Shown: one piece after another, positions 1-8,312 of the stretch
Numbering within the stretch: the first letter of the stretch is position 1
Layout: every line of letters starts with the position of its first letter
From: Synechococcus sp. PCC 7335
Lineage (GTDB): Bacteria; Cyanobacteriota; Cyanobacteriia; Phormidesmidales; Phormidesmidaceae
Length of the DNA: 64,000 nt
NCBI RefSeq assembly: GCF_000155595.1
Contig: NZ_DS989904.1
Coordinates: forward strand, 835,063-899,062
Direction: 5' to 3'
Made by a program: the position numbers and the translations under genes
Notes under the pieces: model-generated
Databases searched by the model: none
What the model was told of the DNA's origin: nothing
Seen by the model: only the letters and a program-made list of their open reading frames with translations

Positions 1-345
1 TAGCCCCCAGGAAGTAAGCATAACGGACGAAGACGCTTAGTCGGTCTCAATGAACCAGCGACGATTTCGTCGGTGCTGCTGGCAGGGACTTCGCCAGATT
101 GCGGATGGACTATGTCTACGCCATAAATGGTGACTTGGATTTGGCCGTTGTCTACTTCGTCGATGCTAAGGTTGGGTTCTACAAAGCTTAAGTGCTTAGC
201 TTTGTAGAACAGGGGTTGCAGCCTTGCGTAGTGGCGTAAGCTAAGTGGTCAAAGCTATATAGACCAGGAGGTTGGCTTCATCTGTTGCTTTGAGGACGGT
301 GGCAATGTGGAAGTCGGCGTTATGAATACAGGCAGTTTTTTGTAG
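1..345 (-). pseudogene. C-terminal remnant of type III-like DNA methyltransferase (Mod)
   Basis: Reading the minus strand from about 345 gives LQKTACIHNADFHIATVLKA, then after a short insertion VEPNLSIDEVDNGQIQV and TIYGVDIVHPQSGEV, and in two further frames WFIETD and VFVRYAYFLGA. These match, in order, the conserved C-terminal part of site-specific DNA methyltransferases paired with type III-like Res subunits. At least two frameshifts and one stop break the frame, and a repeat element (178-270) sits inside it. The catalytic core is absent from the window; the N-terminal end of the same family lies at 1286-1621. The gene would continue past position 1. Family assignment rests on remembered conservation, not on a search. 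Confidence 0.7.
178..270. repeat. Small palindromic repeat element, copy A
   Basis: Contains an 11-bp perfect inverted repeat (TCTACAAAGCT and AGCTTTGTAGA, 178-208) and the segment AGCTAAGTGGTCAAAGC followed by TATATAGACC. A related segment is found at 34517-34541 downstream of the AraC-type gene. It interrupts the methyltransferase remnant, which suggests a small non-coding mobile repeat. No coding capacity is seen. Confidence 0.45.
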
Positions 346-350
346 TTTAC

Positions 351-1289
351 TTATCCGTAAAACCTTTGGTTGTGCCATTCAATATACTCTCGTGCAGGCA
401 AATCATTTGGGTCATTTGGTGTAACAGCTAGCTTTTTCCCATGCAGCTTGTAGTAGTCTTTGCCATTCTGATACTCTTCGTGAATGCGCTTGCTGACTTC
501 GATTTTAAGGTCTGGCGTGATTGTAATGTATTGTCTATCAAACAACTTATGTAAATCTGCCCGTAGAAGAAGTCCATTCTTAATACTATGAGGGCCAAAC
601 TCTGCATATGACTTAATATGTGCTGCTTCCAACACAGGTAAGGTTCTTTCACCAGTCATCGCGCAACGTCTGCTGTATGCATTTGTGATTAGCGCTCTAA
701 AAGATCCTTGACCTAGTCTTAGACGAGTTATACATTCTGCTCCATATCTTTCAGTAGAAAGTTCGCTCGTTCTCGGTGAGGTATCTTGCTTCGGTAGTGC
801 AATGCTTTGCGAAGATAAGCGCAATTGCACGTCTTCAAACAGCTTCTTGCCGATATCTGTTTGCGTATCGTATGTCCTGCCTCGAACGATATTAGATTTC
901 CAATCCTCTGGAATCGAAATCCAATCTTCTCTTTTAAAGAAGAAAGGCTGCGCCAAAACACTGCATCCAATTTCGGGGTCAAGAGTCTTGGTTCTTCCCC
1001 GAGATTCTCTATATTTGCTGATAATTTCTTTTAATTGCAAATAACTCTGCACACCGTTCTTTTCTCCGAAAGTCTCCCACGCTATTGAGATAGGCAAAGA
1101 AGTGTATGTGACAAAGTACCCGCCACCGGCAATGTAGTTTAGTGGACTATGGAGCTTGAAGAGAAAAAGCTCAAGCCGTTTCTTAAAGGGTGGCGTACCG
1201 CTTGGCTGCCAGAAGTTCACTTCGTCTGGTTGCCGCTCAGAAAGAAAACTGTACCAGTTGTTATCTGTTACTCCAACCCAAAACTTCAT
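351..1289 (-). CDS. HNH endonuclease with N-terminal PUA/EVE-like domain
   Basis: A 312-residue protein. The C-terminal third carries an HNH_2-type nuclease motif: a Cys/Thr-rich strand (SRRCAMTGERTLPVLEAAHI), then His and Asn in IKNGLLLRADLHKLFD, a pattern shared with McrA-like restriction nucleases. The N-terminal 170 residues, rich in Trp and aromatic residues (FWVGVTDNNW, GGGYFVTY, WETFGEKNG), resemble PUA/EVE-fold readers of modified bases; this part is inferred. The ATG overlaps the stop of the Mod N-terminal remnant by 4 bp (ATGA), so it may be translationally coupled to it, and its stop lies a few bases before the Mod C-terminal remnant. It therefore replaces the methyltransferase core. 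A modification-dependent (type IV-like) restriction role is plausible but unproven. Confidence 0.75.
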   Translation of the reverse strand: MKFWVGVTDNNWYSFLSERQPDEVNFWQPSGTPPFKKRLELFLFKLHSPLNYIAGGGYFVTYTSLPISIAWETFGEKNGVQSYLQLKEIISKYRESRGRTKTLDPEIGCSVLAQPFFFKREDWISIPEDWKSNIVRGRTYDTQTDIGKKLFEDVQLRLSSQSIALPKQDTSPRTSELSTERYGAECITRLRLGQGSFRALITNAYSRRCAMTGERTLPVLEAAHIKSYAEFGPHSIKNGLLLRADLHKLFDRQYITITPDLKIEVSKRIHEEYQNGKDYYKLHGKKLAVTPNDPNDLPAREYIEWHNQRFYG

Positions 1290-1621
1290 AGCTGCTTTCC
1301 AGAGATATTAAATGTCCGCATCTGGTGCTGCCGTAGCAAATCATCCACCGTCAGCACATTCGGAGACACCTTCGCCTGAATGTATAGCGGCGGCGCACTC
1401 ACCACCAAATCACTCACATCCTGCTCATCCTTTCCCCGCCACCCCGACTGCGGGTCTAAGTCCCTATTGCGCCGCTCATACGCCACCTGCACAGGACTCT
1501 TCTCATCCTCAGCCATCACCGACTGATACTCCGCCGTCGGAATATTCTTGCGCGTGGCCTCATCATGTTTGAGGGCGTCCACCTTCTTCGGCAGCTTAGA
1601 CTTAGAATTGCGGGATGCCAT
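1286..1621 (-). pseudogene. N-terminal remnant of type III-like DNA methyltransferase (Mod)
   Basis: The 111-residue reading frame starts with the N-terminus typical of methyltransferases in type III-like systems: VDALKHDEATRKNIPTAEYQ, then SPVQVAYERRNRDLDPQSGW and DLVVSAPPLYIQAKV. After VDDLLRQHQ the family sequence stops and 15 unrelated residues lead to a TGA. The usual SAM-binding and DPPY motifs, normally just downstream, are missing. The ATG overlap with the HNH gene means this stub may still be translated as a leader. Interpreted as the 5' end of a gene whose centre has been replaced. Confidence 0.7.
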
Positions 1622-1667
1622 AGAAACTAAAAGTAAGAGAAATAAATAAAGAACGAAAAACTGTTGA

Positions 1668-2075
1668 TTACACCATCAAACAATCTTTCAATTCGTCATA
1701 CCGTGAGAACACACTATCAACACTCGCTAGCTTGGACCCATGACTCAAAGCTGTAGCGATAATCATTCGATCAAACGGGTCTCTATGAGCATCAGATAAG
1801 GCTACTGCCCTAGAAGCTATTTCAGCAGTTAACGGAAAAAGCTCTATCCCCGCAGGTTCCAACGCTGCTTCAAACCATTTATTAGCTGGATAGGGTAACT
1901 CCAATCGGCCTTTCTTGTTAGCTAGCGCAATTTCATAGCAAGATACAGGCGATATACCTAAGCGATCTTCAGACTCAAAGACTGCTGGCCAGTGTGACGG
2001 AAACCGATCAAAGTTCGCGTTGATCTGCCAGAGCCAAATGTGAGTATCTAGGATAATCACTTTAGGCACTCCCAA
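1668..2075 (-). CDS. PIN-domain toxin (VapC-like)
   Basis: A 135-residue PIN-domain ribonuclease. The acidic metal-binding residues are visible in VIILDTHIWLW (first Asp), SCYEIALANKKG (Glu), DPFDRMIIATA (Asp) and LASVD (last Asp). Proteins of this family cleave RNA when released from the antitoxin. The frame begins with TTG at 2075; a GTG six bases further in (2069) is an alternative. It overlaps the upstream antitoxin gene by 19 bp, the usual arrangement for translational coupling. The pair sits between the broken Res and Mod genes, as stabilising toxin-antitoxin cargo often does in mobile islands. Confidence 0.85.
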   Translation of the reverse strand: MGVPKVIILDTHIWLWQINANFDRFPSHWPAVFESEDRLGISPVSCYEIALANKKGRLELPYPANKWFEAALEPAGIELFPLTAEIASRAVALSDAHRDPFDRMIIATALSHGSKLASVDSVFSRYDELKDCLMV

Positions 2076-2302
2076 TCTTCCTCATCTACAATCGGACTGA
2101 CAATGTCGCCTAAAATCTTCACCTGCCCAGCTAATTCTGTCGGGAAAGTACGTCGCTTAGGCTTAACCTGTTCATCTGTAGTCGTAGACACTTGAAATTC
2201 TTCCAATACAGTCACAATGATTCGAGCAGAAGCTGCCACTGGCTGCTCATTTAGCCACTTCACCTGTCCATTCTCATAAATCGCTTCATAGCTTTTTAGC
2301 AT
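2057..2302 (-). CDS. Antitoxin of the VapBC-type pair
   Basis: An 81-residue protein directly upstream of and overlapping the PIN toxin gene. The N-terminus (YEAIYENGQVKWLNEQPV, then ARIIVTVLEE) resembles the short beta-rich DUF2281/DUF104-like antitoxins found with cyanobacterial PIN toxins. The C-terminal half is acidic and probably wraps the toxin (IVDEEDWECLK). It is expected to bind both the toxin and the shared promoter. Identification rests mainly on size, position and the N-terminal pattern. Confidence 0.7.
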   Translation of the reverse strand: MLKSYEAIYENGQVKWLNEQPVAASARIIVTVLEEFQVSTTTDEQVKPKRRTFPTELAGQVKILGDIVSPIVDEEDWECLK

Positions 2303-2314
2303 CTTGCCAACTCC

Positions 2315-2719
2315 CTATTTAACGTGAGTGTCCATCACTGCTTTGAATTGTGCCTCAACCACCTGTGCAAAATCAGTCTCAATCTCGTAGATCTCCTTAA
2401 ACTCTGCAAAAGCCCAGCGCCCGTAGCCGCCCAGGTTATTCACCCCCGGCACCCAATAGGTGCGCATTGTATTCGCCTTATCTTTCGCGTCTTCTCCTCT
2501 ATATCCCTTTATTTCTACAATCAGATTCAGCAAGTCTTCCTGACCATCATCCACCTGCACAACAAAATCCGGCAGATACTTTCGCTGGGTAGACCCCATC
2601 AAATACGGCACTTCCAAGCCCAAGTTTTGATTCTTCACATACGCCCTTACCCTAGGGCGCGCCTCCGCTACCCGGCAGAACTCTGCCTCCCAGTCGCTAT
2701 CGCACACCACCCAGTTCAC
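2315..2719 (-). pseudogene. Detached C-terminal endonuclease domain of type III-like Res
   Basis: 134 residues carrying the PD-(D/E)XK nuclease core expected at the end of a Res subunit: YLPDFVVQVDDG, then LIVEIKGYRGEDAKDKA and TYWVPGVNNLGGYGRWAF. Reading upstream of its apparent start in the same frame gives FTTSKQTLWQTDSRRCHVN, the normal family linker. It is therefore the end of the Res gene at 2757-5369, separated by a frameshift near 2770. Whether it is translated on its own is unknown. Without it the helicase lacks its nuclease. Confidence 0.8.
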
Positions 2720-2756
2720 ATGGCACCGCCGCGAATCTGTTTGCCACAGCGTTTGC

Positions 2757-5369
2757 TTAGAGGTAGTAAAGTTTCACATGCACCGTAGACCCCACCGGAT
2801 TATAAGCATCCAAAATCGCTTTCACCGGCTTATCATCGCCCGTCGCTTCCGTAATCGCATTCTTAATCCGCTCACAGGCCATATCCGCAATTTCCTTGTA
2901 GCAAAGCTGGGCCGGATACGTCCCTCCAATGCAGCGCAAATACCCCTTCATCCACTGACGAGTCACCCGCTTAAACTGTCCAAACAGGTTCAGCTTAGGC
3001 TCTTCTCCCACTTCCCGGTACTGGTTATAAATCAAATGCTTCGTCAGCTCAAATAGCACCGTAGACTCTCGCATCTCCTTCAGATGCTCCACCGTGAGGT
3101 CCACCCCTTTACCAATAATCCCCTCATTGCGCGTCGTCGAAGGCCCTACCAAGTTCGGCGTTAGCTCCAGCACCGAATCCTCACTAAAGCTCGCCGTAAT
3201 CCGAGTATCTGGTAGCTCCACCCGGTACCCTTCCACCCGAGGGAACCGAATCTCTAACCCATCGCGATCAGGCCGCACTGCCTTCACCGCCACCGTTTGC
3301 CTGGGCGGCACTGGCTTTGCCACCATAGGCTTCGCTGTAAAGTCAAACGGAATGCCCAACACATCGGCATACTCCACATGGAACTTACCCTCCTCATTCA
3401 GCTCATAAGACTGCCGCCGCAACGCCCGGCCAATCACCTGCTCACACAGTAATTGAGTACCAAAAGCCCGCACACCCAGCACATGGGTCACCGTATTACA
3501 GTCCCATCCTTCGGTGAGCATCGACACTGACACCACACAGCGAATCGACTCACCCAGCTTGCCTTTCTCACCAACGGTGTTCATCACCTCCCGCAGCAGA
3601 TCCTGATCCGTAATCTTCGCTGCCGCAACCCCGCCATCCCGCTGCCCAATCTCGTAGCGAAATCGGTCAATCTCGTCCGCAGCCATCGCCCGAAAGCCCT
3701 TATCCAAAGACTCCCCCGACTCCAACTGCTCGCTGTCAATCAGCAGCGTGCGGGGCCGTGCCAGTCGCTCACCATACTCGTCATAATTGCGAAACAGTTC
3801 TAACCTACCTGCATTAAACGTACGGCTCTCATCCTCTCCTTCTTGGAAAAAGCCCGCAATATAGTCGTGCACCAGCTTAGAAGTGGACGTGTTATTGCAC
3901 ACCACAATAAACACAGGCGGAATGCCAATATTCTGTTCTTTCCATATCTGATAGGTTTTCTCATAGTGACCATACAGTGCATCCAGCGCCGTTTGCAGCT
4001 CAGTCGGTAAGCTCAACGGGTCCAACACCTTAGCCTTACCCCGTCCCTTCTTCGGCATGCGCTTGCTAATGTGCTTCCACAGCTCGCGAAACTTGGGCAT
4101 CTCACCGCCAGGAATGTTGTCGGCTACTGGCACCCGAGGCAGCTTCACAATGCCACACTCAATCGCATCCATCAGCGAAAAGTCACTCACCGTCCAAGGA
4201 AACAACGTTCCTTCCGCATAGCCAGAACCGCGCAAGAAAAAAGGCGTTGCCGACAAGTCGTATACCTTCTGCACCCCGATCTTGCGTTTAATAATTTCAA
4301 TGCCAGAAATCCACAGCCGAGCTGCCTCGTTGTTCTTTTTTGCCTCTTTCTTATCGTCTCCCTTGAGGCTATTTTCATCGTCCGTATCTGGCTTTTCGCG
4401 ATAGCAATGGTGCGCCTCATCATTTAACACCAGAATGTTCTTCATCCCCATCAGCTCCGGCATCACCCGCTGAAGCATCTGGCCTTCTGTCTCTAGCGTA
4501 TTCAGCTCCGGGCCTCGCCCCTGTATCAGCTTGCGAGTACCCGAGGCCAGCTTTACGCGCTCACGCAGTTTAAAGGCGTGATAGTTCGTAATGACAATCT
4601 TGGCCTTTTGCAAATCTGCCAGCATGTCGTTGGGCACTAGCTCCCGCTCGGCATAGTAGCTGTTGGGGTCGTTGGGCTGAAGGACACGGAGGCGATCGCG
4701 AATCGTAATTCCCGGAGCCACAATCAAAAAACCACGGGTATACCGACTGCTCTGTGGATGCCGTACCGCATTCACCACCTGCCAAGCAATCAGCATCGAC
4801 ATCACCGTCGTCTTCCCTGCTCCCGTCGCCAGCTTCAGCGCCACCCGCAGCAGCTCCGGATTCGCCGCCTGGTTGACGGTCACAACATGCTCTAAAAACG
4901 CCTTTTCCTTCTTGCCGCTACTGGACGCAACCTCCGCCAACCAAATCGCCGTTTCCACCGCCTCCACCTGACAAAAGAAAGGCCGTTTCGACTGAAACTT
5001 ATGGTGCCGCCAATGCTGAAGCAGCCTAGCCGTCTCCGGTGTCACCTTCCAGTCCACTGGATTCGGCAACCTGCGCCACGCATTCACCTTCTCCCGCACG
5101 CTGTTAATAAATAGGGACAAATCGTACTTCTGCTGCTCATCCGAAATACCTGCCGTATCGTAGGGCGCGAGTGTCTGTTGCTCGTCATCTTGGCCTTGTC
5201 TGCGCTTTTTTGGCTTCGGTATTGGCGCAACTAGCGAGACAAACTCAGCGGGTCGCCGTTGCTGCAAGATCTTTTGTGTCGGTTGACCTTTCTCATCTAA
5301 CTCCCAATGCTGGCTTGGATAGTCATAGGGCGAATTGAGAATTGGCTTTTCGAAGAATTGATCCGTCAT
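2757..5369 (-). CDS. Type III-like restriction enzyme Res, helicase part (frameshifted 3' end)
   Basis: An 870-residue superfamily 2 helicase/translocase. Walker A lies in LATGAGKTTVMSM (about residue 180), DEAH in VLNDEAHHC (about 317), motif III in DLSATPFFLRGSG, and motif VI in EQVIGRALRR. ATP-driven translocation would bring the C-terminal nuclease to the target. The frame ends in VHVKLYYL and a TAA. One base less in the AAA run near 2770 restores the family sequence HVNFTTSKQTLWQ and joins it to the nuclease domain at 2315-2719 (about 1017 residues in all). The gene is thus either truncated or carries a sequencing error. Its partner methyltransferase is also broken. Confidence 0.85.
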   Translation of the reverse strand: MTDQFFEKPILNSPYDYPSQHWELDEKGQPTQKILQQRRPAEFVSLVAPIPKPKKRRQGQDDEQQTLAPYDTAGISDEQQKYDLSLFINSVREKVNAWRRLPNPVDWKVTPETARLLQHWRHHKFQSKRPFFCQVEAVETAIWLAEVASSSGKKEKAFLEHVVTVNQAANPELLRVALKLATGAGKTTVMSMLIAWQVVNAVRHPQSSRYTRGFLIVAPGITIRDRLRVLQPNDPNSYYAERELVPNDMLADLQKAKIVITNYHAFKLRERVKLASGTRKLIQGRGPELNTLETEGQMLQRVMPELMGMKNILVLNDEAHHCYREKPDTDDENSLKGDDKKEAKKNNEAARLWISGIEIIKRKIGVQKVYDLSATPFFLRGSGYAEGTLFPWTVSDFSLMDAIECGIVKLPRVPVADNIPGGEMPKFRELWKHISKRMPKKGRGKAKVLDPLSLPTELQTALDALYGHYEKTYQIWKEQNIGIPPVFIVVCNNTSTSKLVHDYIAGFFQEGEDESRTFNAGRLELFRNYDEYGERLARPRTLLIDSEQLESGESLDKGFRAMAADEIDRFRYEIGQRDGGVAAAKITDQDLLREVMNTVGEKGKLGESIRCVVSVSMLTEGWDCNTVTHVLGVRAFGTQLLCEQVIGRALRRQSYELNEEGKFHVEYADVLGIPFDFTAKPMVAKPVPPRQTVAVKAVRPDRDGLEIRFPRVEGYRVELPDTRITASFSEDSVLELTPNLVGPSTTRNEGIIGKGVDLTVEHLKEMRESTVLFELTKHLIYNQYREVGEEPKLNLFGQFKRVTRQWMKGYLRCIGGTYPAQLCYKEIADMACERIKNAITEATGDDKPVKAILDAYNPVGSTVHVKLYYL

Positions 5370-5684
5370 AAAGTCCTGAAAACTGAGAAATAGGCAATTT
5401 ACTGCCCAAACAACTGATTTTTTAGAGTTTTTCTCAACTTACAAAATACAGCCATTCAAATATAGATGTATTTGGCAGCAACCTCGATTTCACTACTAAA
5501 AGTTCAACCAAAATTGATTTTTCTTTTTAGTCTTAAGGATGCTTGGCCAAATGTCCTGCGTAGTGCTTTCAGCGCTGTATCTAAACAGGGTTTTTCGTAC
5601 GTAGAATTACTTGCCTTTAAATAGGTGTTGTACTCATTCAGCACAATGCCTCTATGTCTCTGTATTCAGTGCTTTTCTACATTT
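5370..5684. other. Intergenic, upstream of res
   Basis: About 315 bp, AT-rich, between the start of the res gene and the end of the relaxase remnant. It presumably holds the res promoter, but no convincing promoter, terminator or RNA is seen. Confidence 0.3.
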
Positions 5685-6955
5685 CTAATTGTCCTGTTTG
5701 CTCACTTTCTGGTAGCCGCTCTGCCGGTGCAAATGTTTAACCGTTTGCTGCATATAAAGCATGACTTGTTTTCTGTTCGTCTCTCGATAGAGGCTCCTTA
5801 CATAGGGACTTCCAGCTATCAACATGAGTACGATGTCTCTACGAGCTAGGCCAGTACGAAAAGCTCTAGCTGCGACTTGAATATCTAACGAACAAGGATT
5901 TTTTACTTGAACGCCTTGGCTGTGTTTTTTCCATAACTTCTGATAGTGGTGTTTCCTATTCAATCGGCCTGCGACAATGGCTGATTTAAGTCGGATAAAT
6001 CCTTCGCTAACTCGTGTTGATAACCGCTGTTGTTGTCCAACTTGATATGTAAGACGGTCAACCCCTTTTCCAATTGCATTAAGCATTGCTGTAGCTTGTC
6101 TAAACTGTTGCCAATGTCGTTGTCGCTTTTCGATGGCTCTGATAATTTGGCTAGGGTTTGATTCAATTGCGTTTGCTGAATAAGTAAGGTTAGAACCTGC
6201 TCGCTCAAGGTTTTCAGAAAGGCTTGTGTATCTGATTGTGCTGCTTGCTGCTTGATACTCTCTTGCCTGAGCGATGCTATCTCTCCATAGAGAGGCTGTA
6301 AGCCTTTCAGCAATGCGGCTTCCAATACACTCCCCGACATCTCGACGGTCATGAGTGTAGTCAAGGGTTGAGTCGTTTTCTTTCTGGGTCTGGGCATGGC
6401 TATTTACCACCTGGAATAAAGGGATGTAGTCACTGGCATTTTCTTTCGCTCGTGATCGCCGAACTTTCTGAGCCAGCTCAGCGACGTCTGCGGTGTAGAT
6501 GCTGAGATGATGCTTGGCACGAGAAGCCGCCACATCAAACGATTCCTGGCTAGTGGTGCTATCCATCAGGGCCAACACTCGGTCGGCAGTTTTGCCTTGG
6601 CTGCTGTAGGTAGTGCTCACCAAGGCATAGTCAATGTATTGCTGTCCTTGTAGATTGATGTAAGAGCAGTTGCCACGGTCATCCACAATCTGGGCATTGC
6701 CGCTGCTATCAACGCCAGCCACGGTGAATCGCTGACCATTGCGGATTTTTGCAGCTCGGTTATTGCGCGTCTATCGCAGGTGATCGCCCTTCGCAACCGC
6801 AATCTCCTGCACCGCATACACCGTCTTCCGCTGACACCGAGCCGGGTTAATCATCATAAGTTGACCATCAGGCGTTTCCACCGTCAATCGGTTCGCCTCT
6901 GCGTCACACTCAACCACCCGATACTGCTGATATTTCTCCAACCCCTGACGCTTGT
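5685..6955 (-). pseudogene. C-terminal remnant of MobF/TraI-type conjugative relaxase-helicase
   Basis: The reading starts around YKRQGLEKYQQYRVVE, passes through the Trp/Arg-rich linker typical of MobF relaxases, and contains helicase motif VI-like residues (VSTTYSSQGKTADRVLAL, then DVAASRAKHHLSIY). The TAG at about 6766-6768 interrupts GDHLR and TRNNRAAKIRNGQ in frame, where related proteins have Trp, so a nonsense change (TGG to TAG) is likely. The catalytic N-terminal relaxase domain and Walker A are absent. The upstream end is fused to an integrase stump near 6955, which implies a deletion. The last 345 codons are still open. It is evidence of a former conjugative or mobilisable element. 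Confidence 0.7.
5960..6397 (-). CDS. Possible overlapping coiled-coil protein inside the relaxase frame
   Basis: A 145-residue frame with an ATG, on the same strand as the relaxase remnant but in another frame. Its composition looks like a real protein: a basic start (MPRPRKKTTQ) followed by long Leu/Gln/Lys heptad-like stretches (SIKQQAAQSDTQAFLKTLSE, LDKLQQCLMQLEKGLTVL). Small coiled-coil mobilisation accessory proteins overlapping relaxase genes are known on plasmids. No family is recognised here and the frame could be a chance shadow. Confidence 0.35.
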   Translation of the reverse strand: MPRPRKKTTQPLTTLMTVEMSGSVLEAALLKGLQPLYGEIASLRQESIKQQAAQSDTQAFLKTLSEQVLTLLIQQTQLNQTLAKLSEPSKSDNDIGNSLDKLQQCLMQLEKGLTVLHIKLDNNSGYQHELAKDLSDLNQPLSQAD

Positions 6956-7110
6956 AGTCCTGGCTTGACCCGACGGCTGCCCGGTTTAGGTGGCAGTGTG
7001 GCCCGAAGATACAATGCTTCACCTTGGCAACGAATAGTGACACGAATTCTGGCGGCTTTTAGTCGAGCGTTTGCATCCGCAAGTAGCTGCTCATCTACAT
7101 GACTTTTCAT
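6950..7110 (-). pseudogene. N-terminal stump of a tyrosine recombinase (integrase)
   Basis: The first 54 or so residues (ADANARLKAARIRVTIRCQG, then LYLRATLPPKPGS) match the N-terminal DNA-binding arm common to cyanobacterial tyrosine site-specific recombinases. The sequence then runs into a different frame that belongs to the relaxase remnant. The catalytic domain (Arg, His, Tyr) is gone. It starts 158 bp from the 3' end of the tRNA-Arg gene, where integrase genes of tRNA-targeting elements usually sit. An inverted repeat (7130-7152) lies just upstream of its ATG. Confidence 0.6.
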
Positions 7111-7267
7111 TCTCTTTTTCAGCCCGTAGGCCCCTCAATCACGACTGAGGGCTTCCCTAAATCTTCCCTACTTTTTCCCTAAAAGTCCGGATAAAAATAG
7201 ACACAACCGAGTAACCTCGTTGTATCCAATCCTTATGAATAAAGGGCTACAAGCCTTGTTTTATCAA

Positions 7268-7341
<74 letters not shown>

Positions 7342-7498
7342 AAAGGGAAAAGGTGTGTGAACTAGCTTACCTCGATAGAAAATATACCGCATTGCCGCAA
7401 CTAACCAACAGCCTTGATGAATCAGGAAAATATGTTTTAGGGTACGTTAGCTTAGCCGCTGATGCTGATTTAGACTATTCGCCTTCATAGAAATCGAT

Positions 7499-8161
7499 AT
7501 GCCTATGCTCACCCTTGATAATGTCGAAATGAGCAGCGTTCAGCATCCCAAACGGTCTAAGCGGGTGCCGATCTTATCTTATCAAGACAAAACATTTCGT
7601 CTGTTGGGTGTGTTTCAAGTTCATCAGCAAGTAGAAGCTCAAGCCTCTTGGCAAGATTTGACTAGCAATGAAGGGAAGGTATGCATACTACTAACAGAAC
7701 CGCACCAATTGAGCCTGTGGCGACATATTCGGATTGAGAAGGAACTGCTGAGCTTTGTATTACCCTCAGCACACACAAAGGCTTGCCTTTTGCTAGTTCA
7801 GGCTCTGCACGGCGACGTAGAGCAGTTTTTGGGCAGCAAGCAGGCGAAAGCTTTCGGCACTGATCTTTTGGAGCAGGCGCCGGTGCCAATCCAGAAGGTA
7901 GGGGGCCTAGGCGCATTGCTCAAACTGAACCCATTGATAGAGACGTTACCTGACTGGGACGAAAACGACTTGTGCACGCTACTGATAAAGCTGCATCAGC
8001 TAGGAAGTCAGTTTTTTGGGCGATCGCAATTTGCACCCCGCACCCTCTCAGCCCTCGATGTCTTACTGGGTAATGAAAAGACCATTTTTCTAAACTGGCT
8101 GCAGTTGTCTTTTCTAGGCAGTCTCTGGCTGTCCCGTAAAGACAGAAGTACATACAGCTAG
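7499..8161 (+). CDS. Conserved cyanobacterial protein of unknown function (Npun_F0813-like)
   Basis: A 220-residue soluble protein with no signal peptide or membrane segment. The N-terminal pattern (VEMSSVQHPKRSKRVPILSY, then TFRLLGVF) and the ending FLNWLQLSFLGSLW resemble a protein family widespread in cyanobacteria that I recall as Npun_F0813. No catalytic motif is visible and no function can be stated. It is the first chromosomal gene beyond the tRNA that bounds the island. Confidence 0.6.
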   Translation: MPMLTLDNVEMSSVQHPKRSKRVPILSYQDKTFRLLGVFQVHQQVEAQASWQDLTSNEGKVCILLTEPHQLSLWRHIRIEKELLSFVLPSAHTKACLLLVQALHGDVEQFLGSKQAKAFGTDLLEQAPVPIQKVGGLGALLKLNPLIETLPDWDENDLCTLLIKLHQLGSQFFGRSQFAPRTLSALDVLLGNEKTIFLNWLQLSFLGSLWLSRKDRSTYS

Positions 8162-8312
8162 CTGGCATCATCAGTCTGGGCGCTGAAGAAAGATGCAGCG
8201 TTCATTAGAGATGATCCGCAGTTTCATACCTGGCAAAACTAGCGTTAATGTATCAGGCTTAACTTTCCAAAAACTGCCATACTAGAAAGGCATTTGTAAG
8301 GATACCGGCAGC

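Noticed and set aside
2324..3056. Long plus-strand open frames across the res gene
   Set aside because: They are antisense to a clear helicase/nuclease with intact motifs and encode His/Pro/Arg-rich sequence with no family features.
5625..5849. Plus-strand open frame of 74 codons
   Set aside because: It is hydrophobic by chance, overlaps the relaxase remnant on the other strand and has no ribosome site.
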